From: Paenibacillus pabuli
Lineage (GTDB): Bacteria; Bacillota; Bacilli; Paenibacillales; Paenibacillaceae
Length of the DNA stretch: 64,000 nucleotides
Assembly: GCF_023101145.1 (NCBI RefSeq)
Contig: NZ_CP073714.1
Coordinates: forward strand, 4,526,001 to 4,590,000
Direction: 5' to 3'
How positions within the stretch are numbered: the stretch's first letter is position 1; every line of letters starts with the position of its first letter. The notes under the pieces are model-generated. The model saw nothing but the letters and a program-made list of their open reading frames with translations, did not search any database and was not told the DNA's origin. This document shows, in pieces, positions 53,323 through 61,517 of this stretch. The position numbers and the translations under genes were made by a program.

Positions 53323-53682
53323 CTAATTTTTTGGAGGTCTATTATAGCCTTTGTCTCCATAGGGCTGTAACTTCTGAAGCCATGGCTTCAGGATTTGTTT
53401 TTGTTCCCAACGCATATCTGTCACCTTATCAATTTCCTTCTGCTCCAAAACCTCATAAGTGAATGCCTCTTCTCCGAATTCTCTCCATTCTTTTTGCAGC
53501 TGGGCATTTGCAAATCGCCCTTGTTCCAGCTGCATCTGCAGAGTAAACCATTTGTTTTTCAAGTTGGGATAGCTGTCGATATAAATTTTACCGTTAATTT
53601 TGTTTTTAATTTGGGCTACACCCATATATGTCTTGATCTGTTTATATTCCTCAAGCAGCTCCTTACGCTTATTCATATCCAT
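53323..53682 (-). CDS. Degenerate GIY-YIG-like protein
   Basis: The 119-residue protein has the GIY-YIG fold pattern: GVAQIKNKINGKIYIDSYPN, then a helix with GRFANAQLQKEWREFGEEAF and TYEVLE. GIY reads GVA, YIG reads YID, and the catalytic Arg after it seems to be Lys (NKW). A known Bacillus subgroup shares such changes, so nuclease activity is doubtful. AAGGAG precedes the ATG. It follows the vWA gene by 40 bp and probably belongs to the same transcript. Confidence 0.75.
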   Translation of the reverse strand: MDMNKRKELLEEYKQIKTYMGVAQIKNKINGKIYIDSYPNLKNKWFTLQMQLEQGRFANAQLQKEWREFGEEAFTYEVLEQKEIDKVTDMRWEQKQILKPWLQKLQPYGDKGYNRPPKN

Positions 53683-53722
53683 GTCTCTCTCTCCTTATCT
53701 TTTTTAATGAATGTTTGTGAAA

Positions 53723-54730
53723 TTATAAATGCCGAGCGATAGTGCGAACTAATTTTGCAGGAAATTCACGTAAATTGGTAATATCCAAAAATCGTTCATA
53801 ACCATAAATTTCGCTAATGACATCTTTATCTTGGCCAATTGCAGATGCAAGGAAAGTAACTCCTTTCCGTTCATACGCCTCTATGGTTTGCTGCATGTCT
53901 TTAATGGCATAGCTTCCAGTGTAATTTTCCATTGCTTTGGGCTGTCCATCACTGATACTAATCAGCAGCTTGGTCTGCTGCGGTGCAAGGATTAATCGTT
54001 CCGCTATAATTCTAAGAGCCATTCCATCACGATTGTTACTTCTGGCCTGTATTCCCATAAGTCTAAATCGGTCGTTAGTATTCGGCTGATCGAAGTCGGT
54101 ATATGCAAAGATCGACATCTGCTCTATCCTGGAAACATCCGCAGTATCACCGTAGATTAATACAGGAATATTGCACATTTGACAGAATTCATATACCGCG
54201 ATGACTGCACGCTTAGCCGCTTCTAATCTCCCGAACGATGACATCGATGCGGATTCATCCACTCTTAGCCCCACCACAAGGGATGGCAATTCCGTTGGAG
54301 GGCGCTTTTTAGCAAAATTCCTATAATCCTTATACACGACGCTGTCTGCATGAAACTTGCTGCCATAGTACTTATTCTTCTCAAATTCGGAAGAATACTC
54401 ATGTTCCAGGAGCGGAAGTGTTTTTCTCGCAATCTCCTGTACAATGGGTATAAGCTCCCTGCTTAGATTGTTATATTCCTTTTGGAAGTCCTGATCGTAA
54501 TTCGGGCGGTGAACGATCAGTTTTACTTTTTCATGAATCGAATCCGCCACGATCTCTCTTGTGACCTGATTGAGTTTTTTACGGAAATCGCGCTCTTTTT
54601 GTTTTGCATCCTCTGGCTTGGGTTCGGGACTATTCTGATGATGCATTGGAGAACCGTCTTCCCCGGTATTTTCACTTCTCGTATCCATAGAGTCAACGGT
54701 TACACGTGCAGCAGTCTCTTCACTATCCAC
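53723..54730 (-). CDS. vWA-domain protein partner of a MoxR ATPase
   Basis: The only ordinary start in this frame is a GTG at 54730 with no good ribosome site (335 residues), but the frame stays open and codes sensibly up to 54844. The protein has a charged linker, then a vWA domain with a complete MIDAS start D158-x-S-x-S (LRVDESASM), YGDTADVS, and LLISISDGQP. Such proteins work with MoxR ATPases to remodel other proteins. The missing start and the A9 run suggest it is made as a fusion with the ATPase by -1 slippage. Confidence 0.8.
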   Translation of the reverse strand: MDSEETAARVTVDSMDTRSENTGEDGSPMHHQNSPEPKPEDAKQKERDFRKKLNQVTREIVADSIHEKVKLIVHRPNYDQDFQKEYNNLSRELIPIVQEIARKTLPLLEHEYSSEFEKNKYYGSKFHADSVVYKDYRNFAKKRPPTELPSLVVGLRVDESASMSSFGRLEAAKRAVIAVYEFCQMCNIPVLIYGDTADVSRIEQMSIFAYTDFDQPNTNDRFRLMGIQARSNNRDGMALRIIAERLILAPQQTKLLISISDGQPKAMENYTGSYAIKDMQQTIEAYERKGVTFLASAIGQDKDVISEIYGYERFLDITNLREFPAKLVRTIARHL

Positions 54731-54816
54731 AGATTTCTTTAGTGTAATCCCCTCTTCATCTGCAATACTGTCAAGCTCAACGTCAATGTCGCCTATATCT
54801 CCCCATATCTTGATCT

Positions 54817-55947
54817 CTATGGCAGCGTCATCGTTGGATTCCCGTTTTTTTTTACTTCATTCGTGATGCTCTCTACACGGGTAATCAGACCATGCTTGTG
54901 GAGTGCTTCTTCCAGAATTTTAATTTCCTCTGAATCGGTCGTTATTTTGTAGATGACCTTGTGATAAAGAGATTCTTTGGCACCGCCTCCTCCTGCAACT
55001 GCATCTGTCCAGTAGAAAAAGGAACGCATTCCAGCCATACCTTTGATTGCATTGGCCCGGGCTGTAGTATCCAAAATCATAATCGTATCTGCTAACACGC
55101 TCAACACCTGCTCATCCTGATAACCGGTTTTGACTTTGGCACGTTCCATCATGATTTCCTTGCTCGGCAGATCCATCTTCTCCGAGTGTTGAACCCTGTC
55201 CCGCAGCGCTTCATTTAAATGCCTCGACCCTACATAACTGCGATTGGTTGTAATGACTGCAATGAAGTCCGGATGCCTGTGTATGATTTCAGTAGGAAGA
55301 TTAATACTACCGTCCAGTTCCAAAGCAGAATTTAACGCCATCAACACTGCTGCATCCCGAATGACGTTCGGCTCCTGTATTTCCAGAAGATAGCCCTGTT
55401 GATAGGCCCTAATGATCTCCGAGGGATAAAATCGGTACTCAACGTCTTCACCGTCCGTATGATCTACAACAAGCTTCAGCAATTGCTTCATCTTGTTGGC
55501 TGCTTGTTCTTTGGAAATATCCAATGCTTTCATTATAACTTCCGTTGTGCTTTGAAAATGATCGCTTTCATATAATGCTTTCAAAGCTGTTTGCTCCGAA
55601 GGTTCCAATGTTTCTAATCGTTCAGAAGAAATCACCGGCAAAATAGCCCCAATAATATCCGATTTGTCCATATCCGCAAAACAGGTCACTTTCGTATAGG
55701 GCAGTCCGAAATTAGCGGATAATGCTTTTGCGAGTTGTGTTTTGCCAGAACCCGCATCTCCTTCTAACAGAATATTGGCAATCTTCATTTCCCCACGATG
55801 CCAGTTCCGTTTTACTTCTTTACTAATACGTCGTTCTTCTTCGCTGGGCTTATGAGATAGTGGCTTTTTCCATACCAACCTTTTTTCATCATCCGTTAGT
55901 ACTCGCTCAGGTGACAAAAAATACTCTTCATGTTGATGTTCCTGCAT
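54817..55947 (-). CDS. MoxR-family AAA+ ATPase
   Basis: The ATG at 55947 follows GGGAGGAG by 6 nt and gives 376 residues; an ATG at 55971 overlaps the MFS stop by 4 bp but has no site. It has Walker A GDAGSGKTQL (about 63-72), Walker B region YLLEIQEPN, sensor ITTNRSY, and a C-terminal lid. It would use ATP to activate or remodel a target with the vWA protein. The stop lies 38 codons past an A9 run into another frame, which joins it to the vWA frame. Confidence 0.88.
   Translation of the reverse strand: MQEHQHEEYFLSPERVLTDDEKRLVWKKPLSHKPSEEERRISKEVKRNWHRGEMKIANILLEGDAGSGKTQLAKALSANFGLPYTKVTCFADMDKSDIIGAILPVISSERLETLEPSEQTALKALYESDHFQSTTEVIMKALDISKEQAANKMKQLLKLVVDHTDGEDVEYRFYPSEIIRAYQQGYLLEIQEPNVIRDAAVLMALNSALELDGSINLPTEIIHRHPDFIAVITTNRSYVGSRHLNEALRDRVQHSEKMDLPSKEIMMERAKVKTGYQDEQVLSVLADTIMILDTTARANAIKGMAGMRSFFYWTDAVAGGGGAKESLYHKVIYKITTDSEEIKILEEALHKHGLITRVESITNEVKKNGNPTMTLP
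54845..54853 (-). other. A9 run and -1 slippery heptamer at the MoxR/vWA junction
   Basis: The minus strand reads GTA AAA AAA AAC GGG in the ATPase frame. A-AAA-AAC is a canonical -1 heptamer, and a shift there enters CGG GAA TCC, the frame that leads without a stop into the vWA protein. Confidence 0.7.
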
Positions 55948-55967
55948 TGTTTTCTCCTCCCTGTCCG

Positions 55968-57176
55968 TCATGATGATGGAATTTCCTCGGCTTTATTTTT
56001 TCTTACAATGACAATGGGAAGCAATAATAACGCACCGATCATCACAAACACACCACTCGCTATAAATACACTAAGCAGGGAAAACGTATCCTTGAGATAG
56101 CCGGAGGTAAGCATGCCAATCACCATCATTCCCATAAAAATCGGCATGATCGCTCCGGATACCCGGCCAATAAATGCCCCTTCCGTATTCCGCACAAGAA
56201 GCGTCTGAATTCCACCTTGGATACACGGGAAGAACAAACCGCTGATTACGAGCAGAATAATGGTTAACCAAATTTGTGTTGATGCGCCCATTCCAACCGT
56301 ACAGATCGCATTAACAAGTAAGCCGACTAAAAGCAATACCTGTGGTTTTACTTTTTTAGCGATCGTGATAATTACAGCACCTCCGACCAACATGGCGGCC
56401 CCATTTGCCATTACCAGCCATTGTAAGAACTCTTTATCCTGACCCAAATTTTCAATGACAAGAAAGAGCTGAAGCGGCTGAGTCAGTCCTGATGCCAAAC
56501 CAACTGCCGAGAAGGTTAATCCAAGTGTTCTCAAGGATTTATTCGCCCCGATATAACGCAGGCCATCTGTCAGCTCTTTAACGAAGCCGCCAGTATCCCC
56601 TGATTTCTCCTCCTCCACATCCCGGGGAAGTAATGATAATACAAGCGAAGAGCCCAGAAACATGATCGCTGTCAGGATGAGGGATACGCTAATGCCAAAC
56701 TTAATGAATATAAACGTGCCGATAACCGGCCCCAAAACCATAAAGACAGCAACAAGCGTTTGGGACATGGCCATGACGCCCTGCAATTGTTCGGCTGGTA
56801 CATGGCGTTTGTACAGTTTCATCGCCGAAGGCTGAGAAAACTGTGACAAGCTGGCAGAAACGAAAGATCCAATCAGAAGTGCAATCCATCCACCATTCAT
56901 GACTGCAAGCAATACTACGCCAACAGACAAACCTGATAATAAATCGCTCCATACCATTGTTTTTTTCGGCCGCCATCGGTCGGCAAAGGTACCGCCAATC
57001 AGGCCAAATATAAAGATCGGTGAAAATTCCGCTACCGAAATCAGTGATATATCAACCGGATTATTATGCGTCAATTCGGAAACATAAAGAAGAACGGCAT
57101 AATTCCGGATCCAAATTCCGAGCTGCAAGAGCACCCGGGAAAGGATAATCGTTCGAACATATAGATTGGCAAACAT
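55968..57176 (-). CDS. MFS transporter (multidrug-efflux type)
   Basis: The 402-residue protein has twelve hydrophobic segments and the MFS motif GGTFADRWRPKK between segments 2 and 3 (about 61-72). It belongs to the family of macrolide-type and EntS-like exporters. It begins one base after the second DUF6530-like gene and overlaps the MoxR frame, so it lies in one operon with both. The substrate is unknown. Confidence 0.88.
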   Translation of the reverse strand: MFANLYVRTIILSRVLLQLGIWIRNYAVLLYVSELTHNNPVDISLISVAEFSPIFIFGLIGGTFADRWRPKKTMVWSDLLSGLSVGVVLLAVMNGGWIALLIGSFVSASLSQFSQPSAMKLYKRHVPAEQLQGVMAMSQTLVAVFMVLGPVIGTFIFIKFGISVSLILTAIMFLGSSLVLSLLPRDVEEEKSGDTGGFVKELTDGLRYIGANKSLRTLGLTFSAVGLASGLTQPLQLFLVIENLGQDKEFLQWLVMANGAAMLVGGAVIITIAKKVKPQVLLLVGLLVNAICTVGMGASTQIWLTIILLVISGLFFPCIQGGIQTLLVRNTEGAFIGRVSGAIMPIFMGMMVIGMLTSGYLKDTFSLLSVFIASGVFVMIGALLLLPIVIVRKNKAEEIPSS

Positions 57177-57177
57177 G

Positions 57178-57669
57178 TTAATACCCCATATCCTTTAAGA
57201 TTTTTGCTAACGTACGAAGCCGTTCACTATTCATTTCATCATCATCTTGCAGAGCCTGACTGAATAACTGAATGTTCTCATTCATGCTCTCATCGTCTAT
57301 AGAAATTCCCAATGTCATGGCATTGCCTTGGAGAGCAATGCGATCGATAACAGGCTCCTGTGGATCATATTGATGCTCATGTCGATAGGCTTCTTGAAAA
57401 TGGTCGAGGGATCTACAGATCAGAATCGACAAATCAAGCACACGATGAAGAGGCAGCTCTTCTGATTGCACTGAGCATTTTTCTCCCGTGTTCTCCCACA
57501 CCTTAGCCGAAATATTTACCTTTCCCCGATCGTCCCACTGGGCCAAGCCCAGTGAAAGAGCTTTTGCGCCCATGTTGCTGGCCAGTCGGCCATCCACCTT
57601 TTCATAGTGCTTCACTACGACAACAGGCTTATGCTCTAGAGCAACGGCATCTTTTTTCCTCCTATTCAT
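57178..57669 (-). CDS. DUF6530-like protein, copy 2
   Basis: The ATG at 57669 gives 163 residues (a TTG at 57672 is also possible). The sequence follows copy 1 closely: VVVVKHYEKVDGRLASNMGA, LAQWDDRGKVNISAKVW and ERLRTLAKILKDMGY. It is the first gene of an operon running on into the MFS, MoxR and vWA genes. The best GGAGG lies inside the coding sequence, so translation may be weak. Confidence 0.75.
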   Translation of the reverse strand: MNRRKKDAVALEHKPVVVVKHYEKVDGRLASNMGAKALSLGLAQWDDRGKVNISAKVWENTGEKCSVQSEELPLHRVLDLSILICRSLDHFQEAYRHEHQYDPQEPVIDRIALQGNAMTLGISIDDESMNENIQLFSQALQDDDEMNSERLRTLAKILKDMGY

Positions 57670-57681
57670 CAACTTTTTATT

Positions 57682-57751
57682 TAGTAATTTACTAAATTAC
57701 TAATTTACTAAATCACGGCTTCATTCTATACAGGATATCTTCCTTCGTCAA
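57682..57751 (-). promoter_or_regulatory. Promoter and operator of DUF6530 copy 2 operon
   Basis: On the minus strand TTGACG (57746-57751) and TAGAAT (57723-57728) are 17 bp apart. They are followed by GAAGCCGTG and TTTAGTAAATTAGTAA, and then a further TTTAGTAAATTACTAA, all before the start codon. Confidence 0.8.
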
Positions 57752-57804
57752 CCGTTTTTTGAATTCACCATTTTCACCTCGTACATGAAATGTATCCGTA
57801 AAAA

Positions 57805-57832
57805 CAAAAAAAGCCGCTAAATTAGCGGCTTT
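57805..57832 (-). terminator. Terminator of the MFS gene at 57886
   Basis: AAAGCCGCTAA pairs with TTAGCGGCTTT; on the minus strand seven T follow. Confidence 0.9.
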
Positions 57833-57885
57833 CCGTGCTTGAACATATATAATTATGGTAACTCAATTTATCTAAAAGGGGTATG

Positions 57886-59109
57886 CTAATTGGTACTTGG
57901 AATCGAGTAATCCACTTTAGGAGATGTGGCTCCTCCTTCAGGCTTCAATTGAATGGATCGCTGGCAGATCGCTGTGATCCCAAAAGCCATGAGAGCTAGT
58001 ATTACAGCTACCGGTGGCACCCAATTTACACCACCCAAATTAACAGCAAGCCCACCAACTCCGGAGCCGAGCGCGATTCCAACATTTGCTGCCACGGGCA
58101 GCAACGTGGAGGCAAACGGTCTGGAATTCGGCGCAATCGCTCCAGAGACGTCGAAAAGATAGAGCTGGGACGCTGCGCTCATCGATGACGATAGGCAACC
58201 GATCAGGAACAGGAACGCCAACCCCAACCACAGGTGAGACACGGTGAAGCTGAGTCCCAAAAAGATCGCTGCTTGTACAACGAAGAGCCACTTGAGCTTG
58301 GGTAAAAAGTCCCCTTTGGCTATTTTAGCACCGATCCAATTGCTCAGTATGCTGCAGGCACCGTAGATGAGGAGTACAGCACTAATCCAACCTGCGGGTA
58401 TACCCATGGACTGTCCCAGCAACGGGGTGATATACGTAAAGATCACAAAAATACAACTGTTTCCAAGCACCGGAATCAAACAAGCCAGCAATATTCGCGG
58501 TTTCATAAATAGCGCCATCTGGTCACTGAATGAACCGGCAATGGTCGTTGTTTGTTGCGGAAGAATCCGGAACATGAATATGAATGGCACGACCCCGATG
58601 CATGCCGTAACCACAAACGTCATGGACCAGTTCAAATGCTGTCCAATGAAGGTGCCAAGCGGGACGCCAAGCACATTGGCGATGGAAAACCCACCAAGTA
58701 TCCAGGCGATTGCTTCCCCTCTCCGTTCCCGATTAACTGCGTCGCTTGCAATCGAGATCGAAAGCGATATCGTAAGTCCGCATGCAACGGCTGAAACGAT
58801 TCGAATAACCATCAAGGAATAGAACGTCGTTGAGAAAATGGTAAGTACGTTCAAGGCAAGCACGACTGCAAACCCAATTAAAATGGAGTTTCGTCGGGGA
58901 ATTTTGGCCAAGAAAGCAACGGCGAACGGTGTTCCGATCGCATAGGCAATGGCGAAGCCGGATACGAGCGCGCCTGCGGCAGCCAGCGATACTTTCATAT
59001 AGGTTTCGATTTCCTTTAATACGCCCACAATCACGTATTCGGTTGTTCCCAACACAAAGCTAACCAATGTAAGTGTTAAAATAAGTAAATTTTCTCTTTT
59101 TCTAGTCAA
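57886..59109 (-). CDS. MFS transporter (DHA1 / arabinose-efflux type)
   Basis: The start is a TTG at 59109 with GAGGG 7 nt upstream; 407 residues and twelve membrane segments. The N-terminal segment LVSFVLGTTEYVIVGVL is typical of the AraJ/YdhP group, with PRRNSI in the position of the first cytoplasmic loop. It likely exports sugars or drugs. It is divergent from an AraC regulator across 232 bp. Confidence 0.88.
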   Translation of the reverse strand: MTRKRENLLILTLTLVSFVLGTTEYVIVGVLKEIETYMKVSLAAAGALVSGFAIAYAIGTPFAVAFLAKIPRRNSILIGFAVVLALNVLTIFSTTFYSLMVIRIVSAVACGLTISLSISIASDAVNRERRGEAIAWILGGFSIANVLGVPLGTFIGQHLNWSMTFVVTACIGVVPFIFMFRILPQQTTTIAGSFSDQMALFMKPRILLACLIPVLGNSCIFVIFTYITPLLGQSMGIPAGWISAVLLIYGACSILSNWIGAKIAKGDFLPKLKWLFVVQAAIFLGLSFTVSHLWLGLAFLFLIGCLSSSMSAASQLYLFDVSGAIAPNSRPFASTLLPVAANVGIALGSGVGGLAVNLGGVNWVPPVAVILALMAFGITAICQRSIQLKPEGGATSPKVDYSIPSTN

Positions 59110-59341
59110 TAATAAGCCCTCACAATTCTCTCTAATGTTGCAAGCGTTTCATTTTCTTAAATGGAGTATATTCTTAGCAAAATTTGCTTTCACATCCCTT
59201 CAATTCGATATATAGTACATATTATTGATAGTGAAATTGTACTGTCAGACATGCCCGGCGACAATCAAGGTTGTTGTGATTTTCATCCAAAACATTATGT
59301 ATGTTGTCATTTCACCACAGAAGTTTGAAAGGAAGACATTA

Positions 59342-60205
59342 ATGAATACACACCATGAGCCTGACCGACTGTATGAAGATCAAAATTGCATTATTATTTA
59401 TGTAGGGAAGTTGGCAGACAATCCCCATTGGAGTTTTCCGACCCATAAGCATGATGATTTGCATGAGATTATTTACGTTAATGAAGGACAGGGTTCATTC
59501 ACGATTGATGGGATCAAGCACTCAGCCCAAAAGGGAGATCTGCTTGTCTATAACAAAGGAACACTTCATGAGGAAAAATCGGATCCGGAATTTCCTTTAT
59601 CCACCTTTTATTGCGGTTTTCGTTTCAAACAGGGTACCCGTGCCAACAACGATTGGGTTATTCCTCCCGGCAGCGAGCCAGTCGTTCGTGCCAATCGTTA
59701 TTCGGAAGAGATCCGTTCGTTAATGCAGACCATGTTCAATGAATTTTCAATCCGGGAAGACGGATATGACTCGATTTCCCATCTTCTGCTGAATGCCGTT
59801 TTGCTGATTATCGATCGCATGTCCCACCATCAGCGCACAGCAAGCGAGATCGTTCGGAGCAATACCCTCGCCGAAAGCATCAAAGACTATCTGGATACGA
59901 ACTATCGTCAAAACATTAAACTGAAAGACTTGGCTGACCAATTCCATATTGACTTCTACTACTTGATCCATATGTATAAAAATTGCTATGGCACCTCCCC
60001 CTATCATTACCTCATTCAGCGAAGAATGGGAGAAGCGACTCGTCTGTTGGTTTCGACCAAGAAAAAAGTATGGGAAATCTCCAAGTTGGTCGGTTACGAG
60101 AATCCGAACTACTTTACAATTCTGTTTACCAAAACGGTCGGTGAATCTCCGAGAAGTTTCCGCAAAAGAAATCAAAAAGACATGTTCGATGCCCCTTTCA
60201 ACTAA
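59342..60205 (+). CDS. AraC-family regulator
   Basis: The frame is open from 59225, but the ATG at 59342 has AAAGGAAG 6 nt upstream and gives 287 residues. The N-terminal cupin has THKHDDLHEIIYVNEGQG, and the C-terminal helices include LKDLADQFHIDFYYLIHMY and VWEISKLVGYENPNYFTILF. It is divergent from the MFS gene, which it may control. Confidence 0.88.
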   Translation: MNTHHEPDRLYEDQNCIIIYVGKLADNPHWSFPTHKHDDLHEIIYVNEGQGSFTIDGIKHSAQKGDLLVYNKGTLHEEKSDPEFPLSTFYCGFRFKQGTRANNDWVIPPGSEPVVRANRYSEEIRSLMQTMFNEFSIREDGYDSISHLLLNAVLLIIDRMSHHQRTASEIVRSNTLAESIKDYLDTNYRQNIKLKDLADQFHIDFYYLIHMYKNCYGTSPYHYLIQRRMGEATRLLVSTKKKVWEISKLVGYENPNYFTILFTKTVGESPRSFRKRNQKDMFDAPFN

Positions 60206-60206
60206 A

Positions 60207-60232
60207 AAAAGGTAGCCGGAGGGCTACCTTTT
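60207..60232. terminator. Bidirectional terminator between AraC and CDF genes
   Basis: AAAAGGTAGCC pairs with GGCTACCTTTT around a 4-nt loop, with T-runs on both strands. Confidence 0.85.
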
Positions 60233-60299
60233 CTGTCATACGTCAAGAAGAGACTATGTGTATGTTTACTGGCAAGTTCTCATATTTGCCGCTCATGTT

Positions 60300-61202
60300 T
60301 TATAATTGAAGTGCTTCGTTAGGGGCTTCATCAGAGTCTGGTTCAACATGAACATGAACAGTGTATACCTCATGTTCTCTTAACAATTCGTCTTCTACAT
60401 TTGTTGAAATATCATGAGCTTTCTGTAAATCCAAATCCGATCGTACAAGAATTACCACATCGACAACGGCATTATTACCGTAATTCCGGGCTCTTAAATC
60501 TTTAACCGCCTCTACGCCATCTACATTGGCAATTGTACTCCTGTATTCCTTGATAAGCTCTTCGTCAAATCCATCTGTAAGATGGTGTGTTGCTTCCCGA
60601 AAAATGTCCCAAGCGGTTTTACATATTAGAAAGCCCACCGCTACAGCTGTTAATGGATCGAGCCATGGTAGGCCGAATTGTGAACCAATAATCCCTATAA
60701 CTGTCCCTATACTAACCCATGCATCAGAGATATTGTCTTTTGCAGCTGCCATAACCGCCTGGCTCTTGATCTTCAAAGCAAGTCTTTTGTTATATTTGTA
60801 TACGAGATACATCACTGCGGCACAGAAAATGCCTGTCCATGCTGCGAAGATGTCCGGAGATTCGCTTTTCCCCTGGAATACGGAGGTAATCGCTTCGTAT
60901 AACACTTGTATACCTACTACCATCATGATAAAAGAAGCAACCAGTGAGGCAACGGTTTCTGCTTTCCAATGTCCGTATGTATGATCTTTATCAGCAGGTC
61001 GTTGAGCAAGTCTCAGACCGATAAGAACCGCGATCGAAGCTATAATATCGGTAGCATTGTTTAACCCGTCGGCTTTCAACGCTTCAGAATTAGACATATA
61101 ACCGATAATCATTTTGATTGCAGTCAAACAAATATAAGCAATAATACTGATGATTGCTCCCTTTTCACCCAATTTTAAGTTGTCGTACTTTATTTGCTCC
61201 AC
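60300..61202 (-). CDS. Cation diffusion facilitator (CDF) metal exporter
   Basis: A GTG at 61202, about 10 nt after GGGGG, gives 300 residues beginning EQIKYDNLKLGEKGAIISII, close to the manganese exporters MneP/MneS of Bacillus. It has six membrane segments, the metal-site motifs LKADGLNNATDI and AKDNISDAWVSIG, the HTYGHWKAE motif, and a C-terminal ferredoxin-like domain with HVHVEPD. It exchanges protons for Mn, Zn or a similar divalent metal. Confidence 0.9.
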   Translation of the reverse strand: MEQIKYDNLKLGEKGAIISIIAYICLTAIKMIIGYMSNSEALKADGLNNATDIIASIAVLIGLRLAQRPADKDHTYGHWKAETVASLVASFIMMVVGIQVLYEAITSVFQGKSESPDIFAAWTGIFCAAVMYLVYKYNKRLALKIKSQAVMAAAKDNISDAWVSIGTVIGIIGSQFGLPWLDPLTAVAVGFLICKTAWDIFREATHHLTDGFDEELIKEYRSTIANVDGVEAVKDLRARNYGNNAVVDVVILVRSDLDLQKAHDISTNVEDELLREHEVYTVHVHVEPDSDEAPNEALQL

Positions 61203-61517
61203 TAAACATAATCCCCCTGATTCCAACTGTTTTCTAGCACTTGTACGATGGTATCATCACGATGTCGTGTGGGTCTAGAGAAACGTTTTGAACCAAGTAA
61301 AACAATGTCTGAACAACGAAAGAGTTTGACCTCGGCCAAAAAAAGTTGCGATAAGTAAACTTATTGCCAAAGAATGAAGAACTCCACAGGGAGAAGTTAT
61401 TGGATACGGCTTGATACCATAACTTCTATTCCCAAAACAAAAAAGCCGCTATATTAGCGACTTCTATGTCTATTATGCCCTCTTCTCTCCGAAAGCAGCT
61501 GCTACTCAATTTAGATA
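61203..61517. other. Gap between the CDF and YitT genes
   Basis: These 315 bp hold the YitT terminator (61434-61464) and an 8-bp inverted repeat (GAAGTTAT at 61393 and ATAACTTC at 61419). I see no coding frame and no confident promoter for the CDF gene. Confidence 0.6.
61434..61464 (-). terminator. Terminator of the YitT gene
   Basis: AAGTCGCTAA pairs with the TAGCGGCTT arm (one wobble), followed on the minus strand by a six-T run. Confidence 0.75.

Noticed and set aside
57673..57720. Repeats TTTAGTAA upstream of DUF6530 copy 2 as a CRISPR or microsatellite
   Set aside because: The repeats are few, partly inverted, lie in a promoter, and have a matching copy at the other paralogue, so an operator is more likely.
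59110..59341. GCAAGCGTTTC near 59140 as a cre site
   Set aside because: Aligned on the central CG it fails several constrained positions of the consensus.
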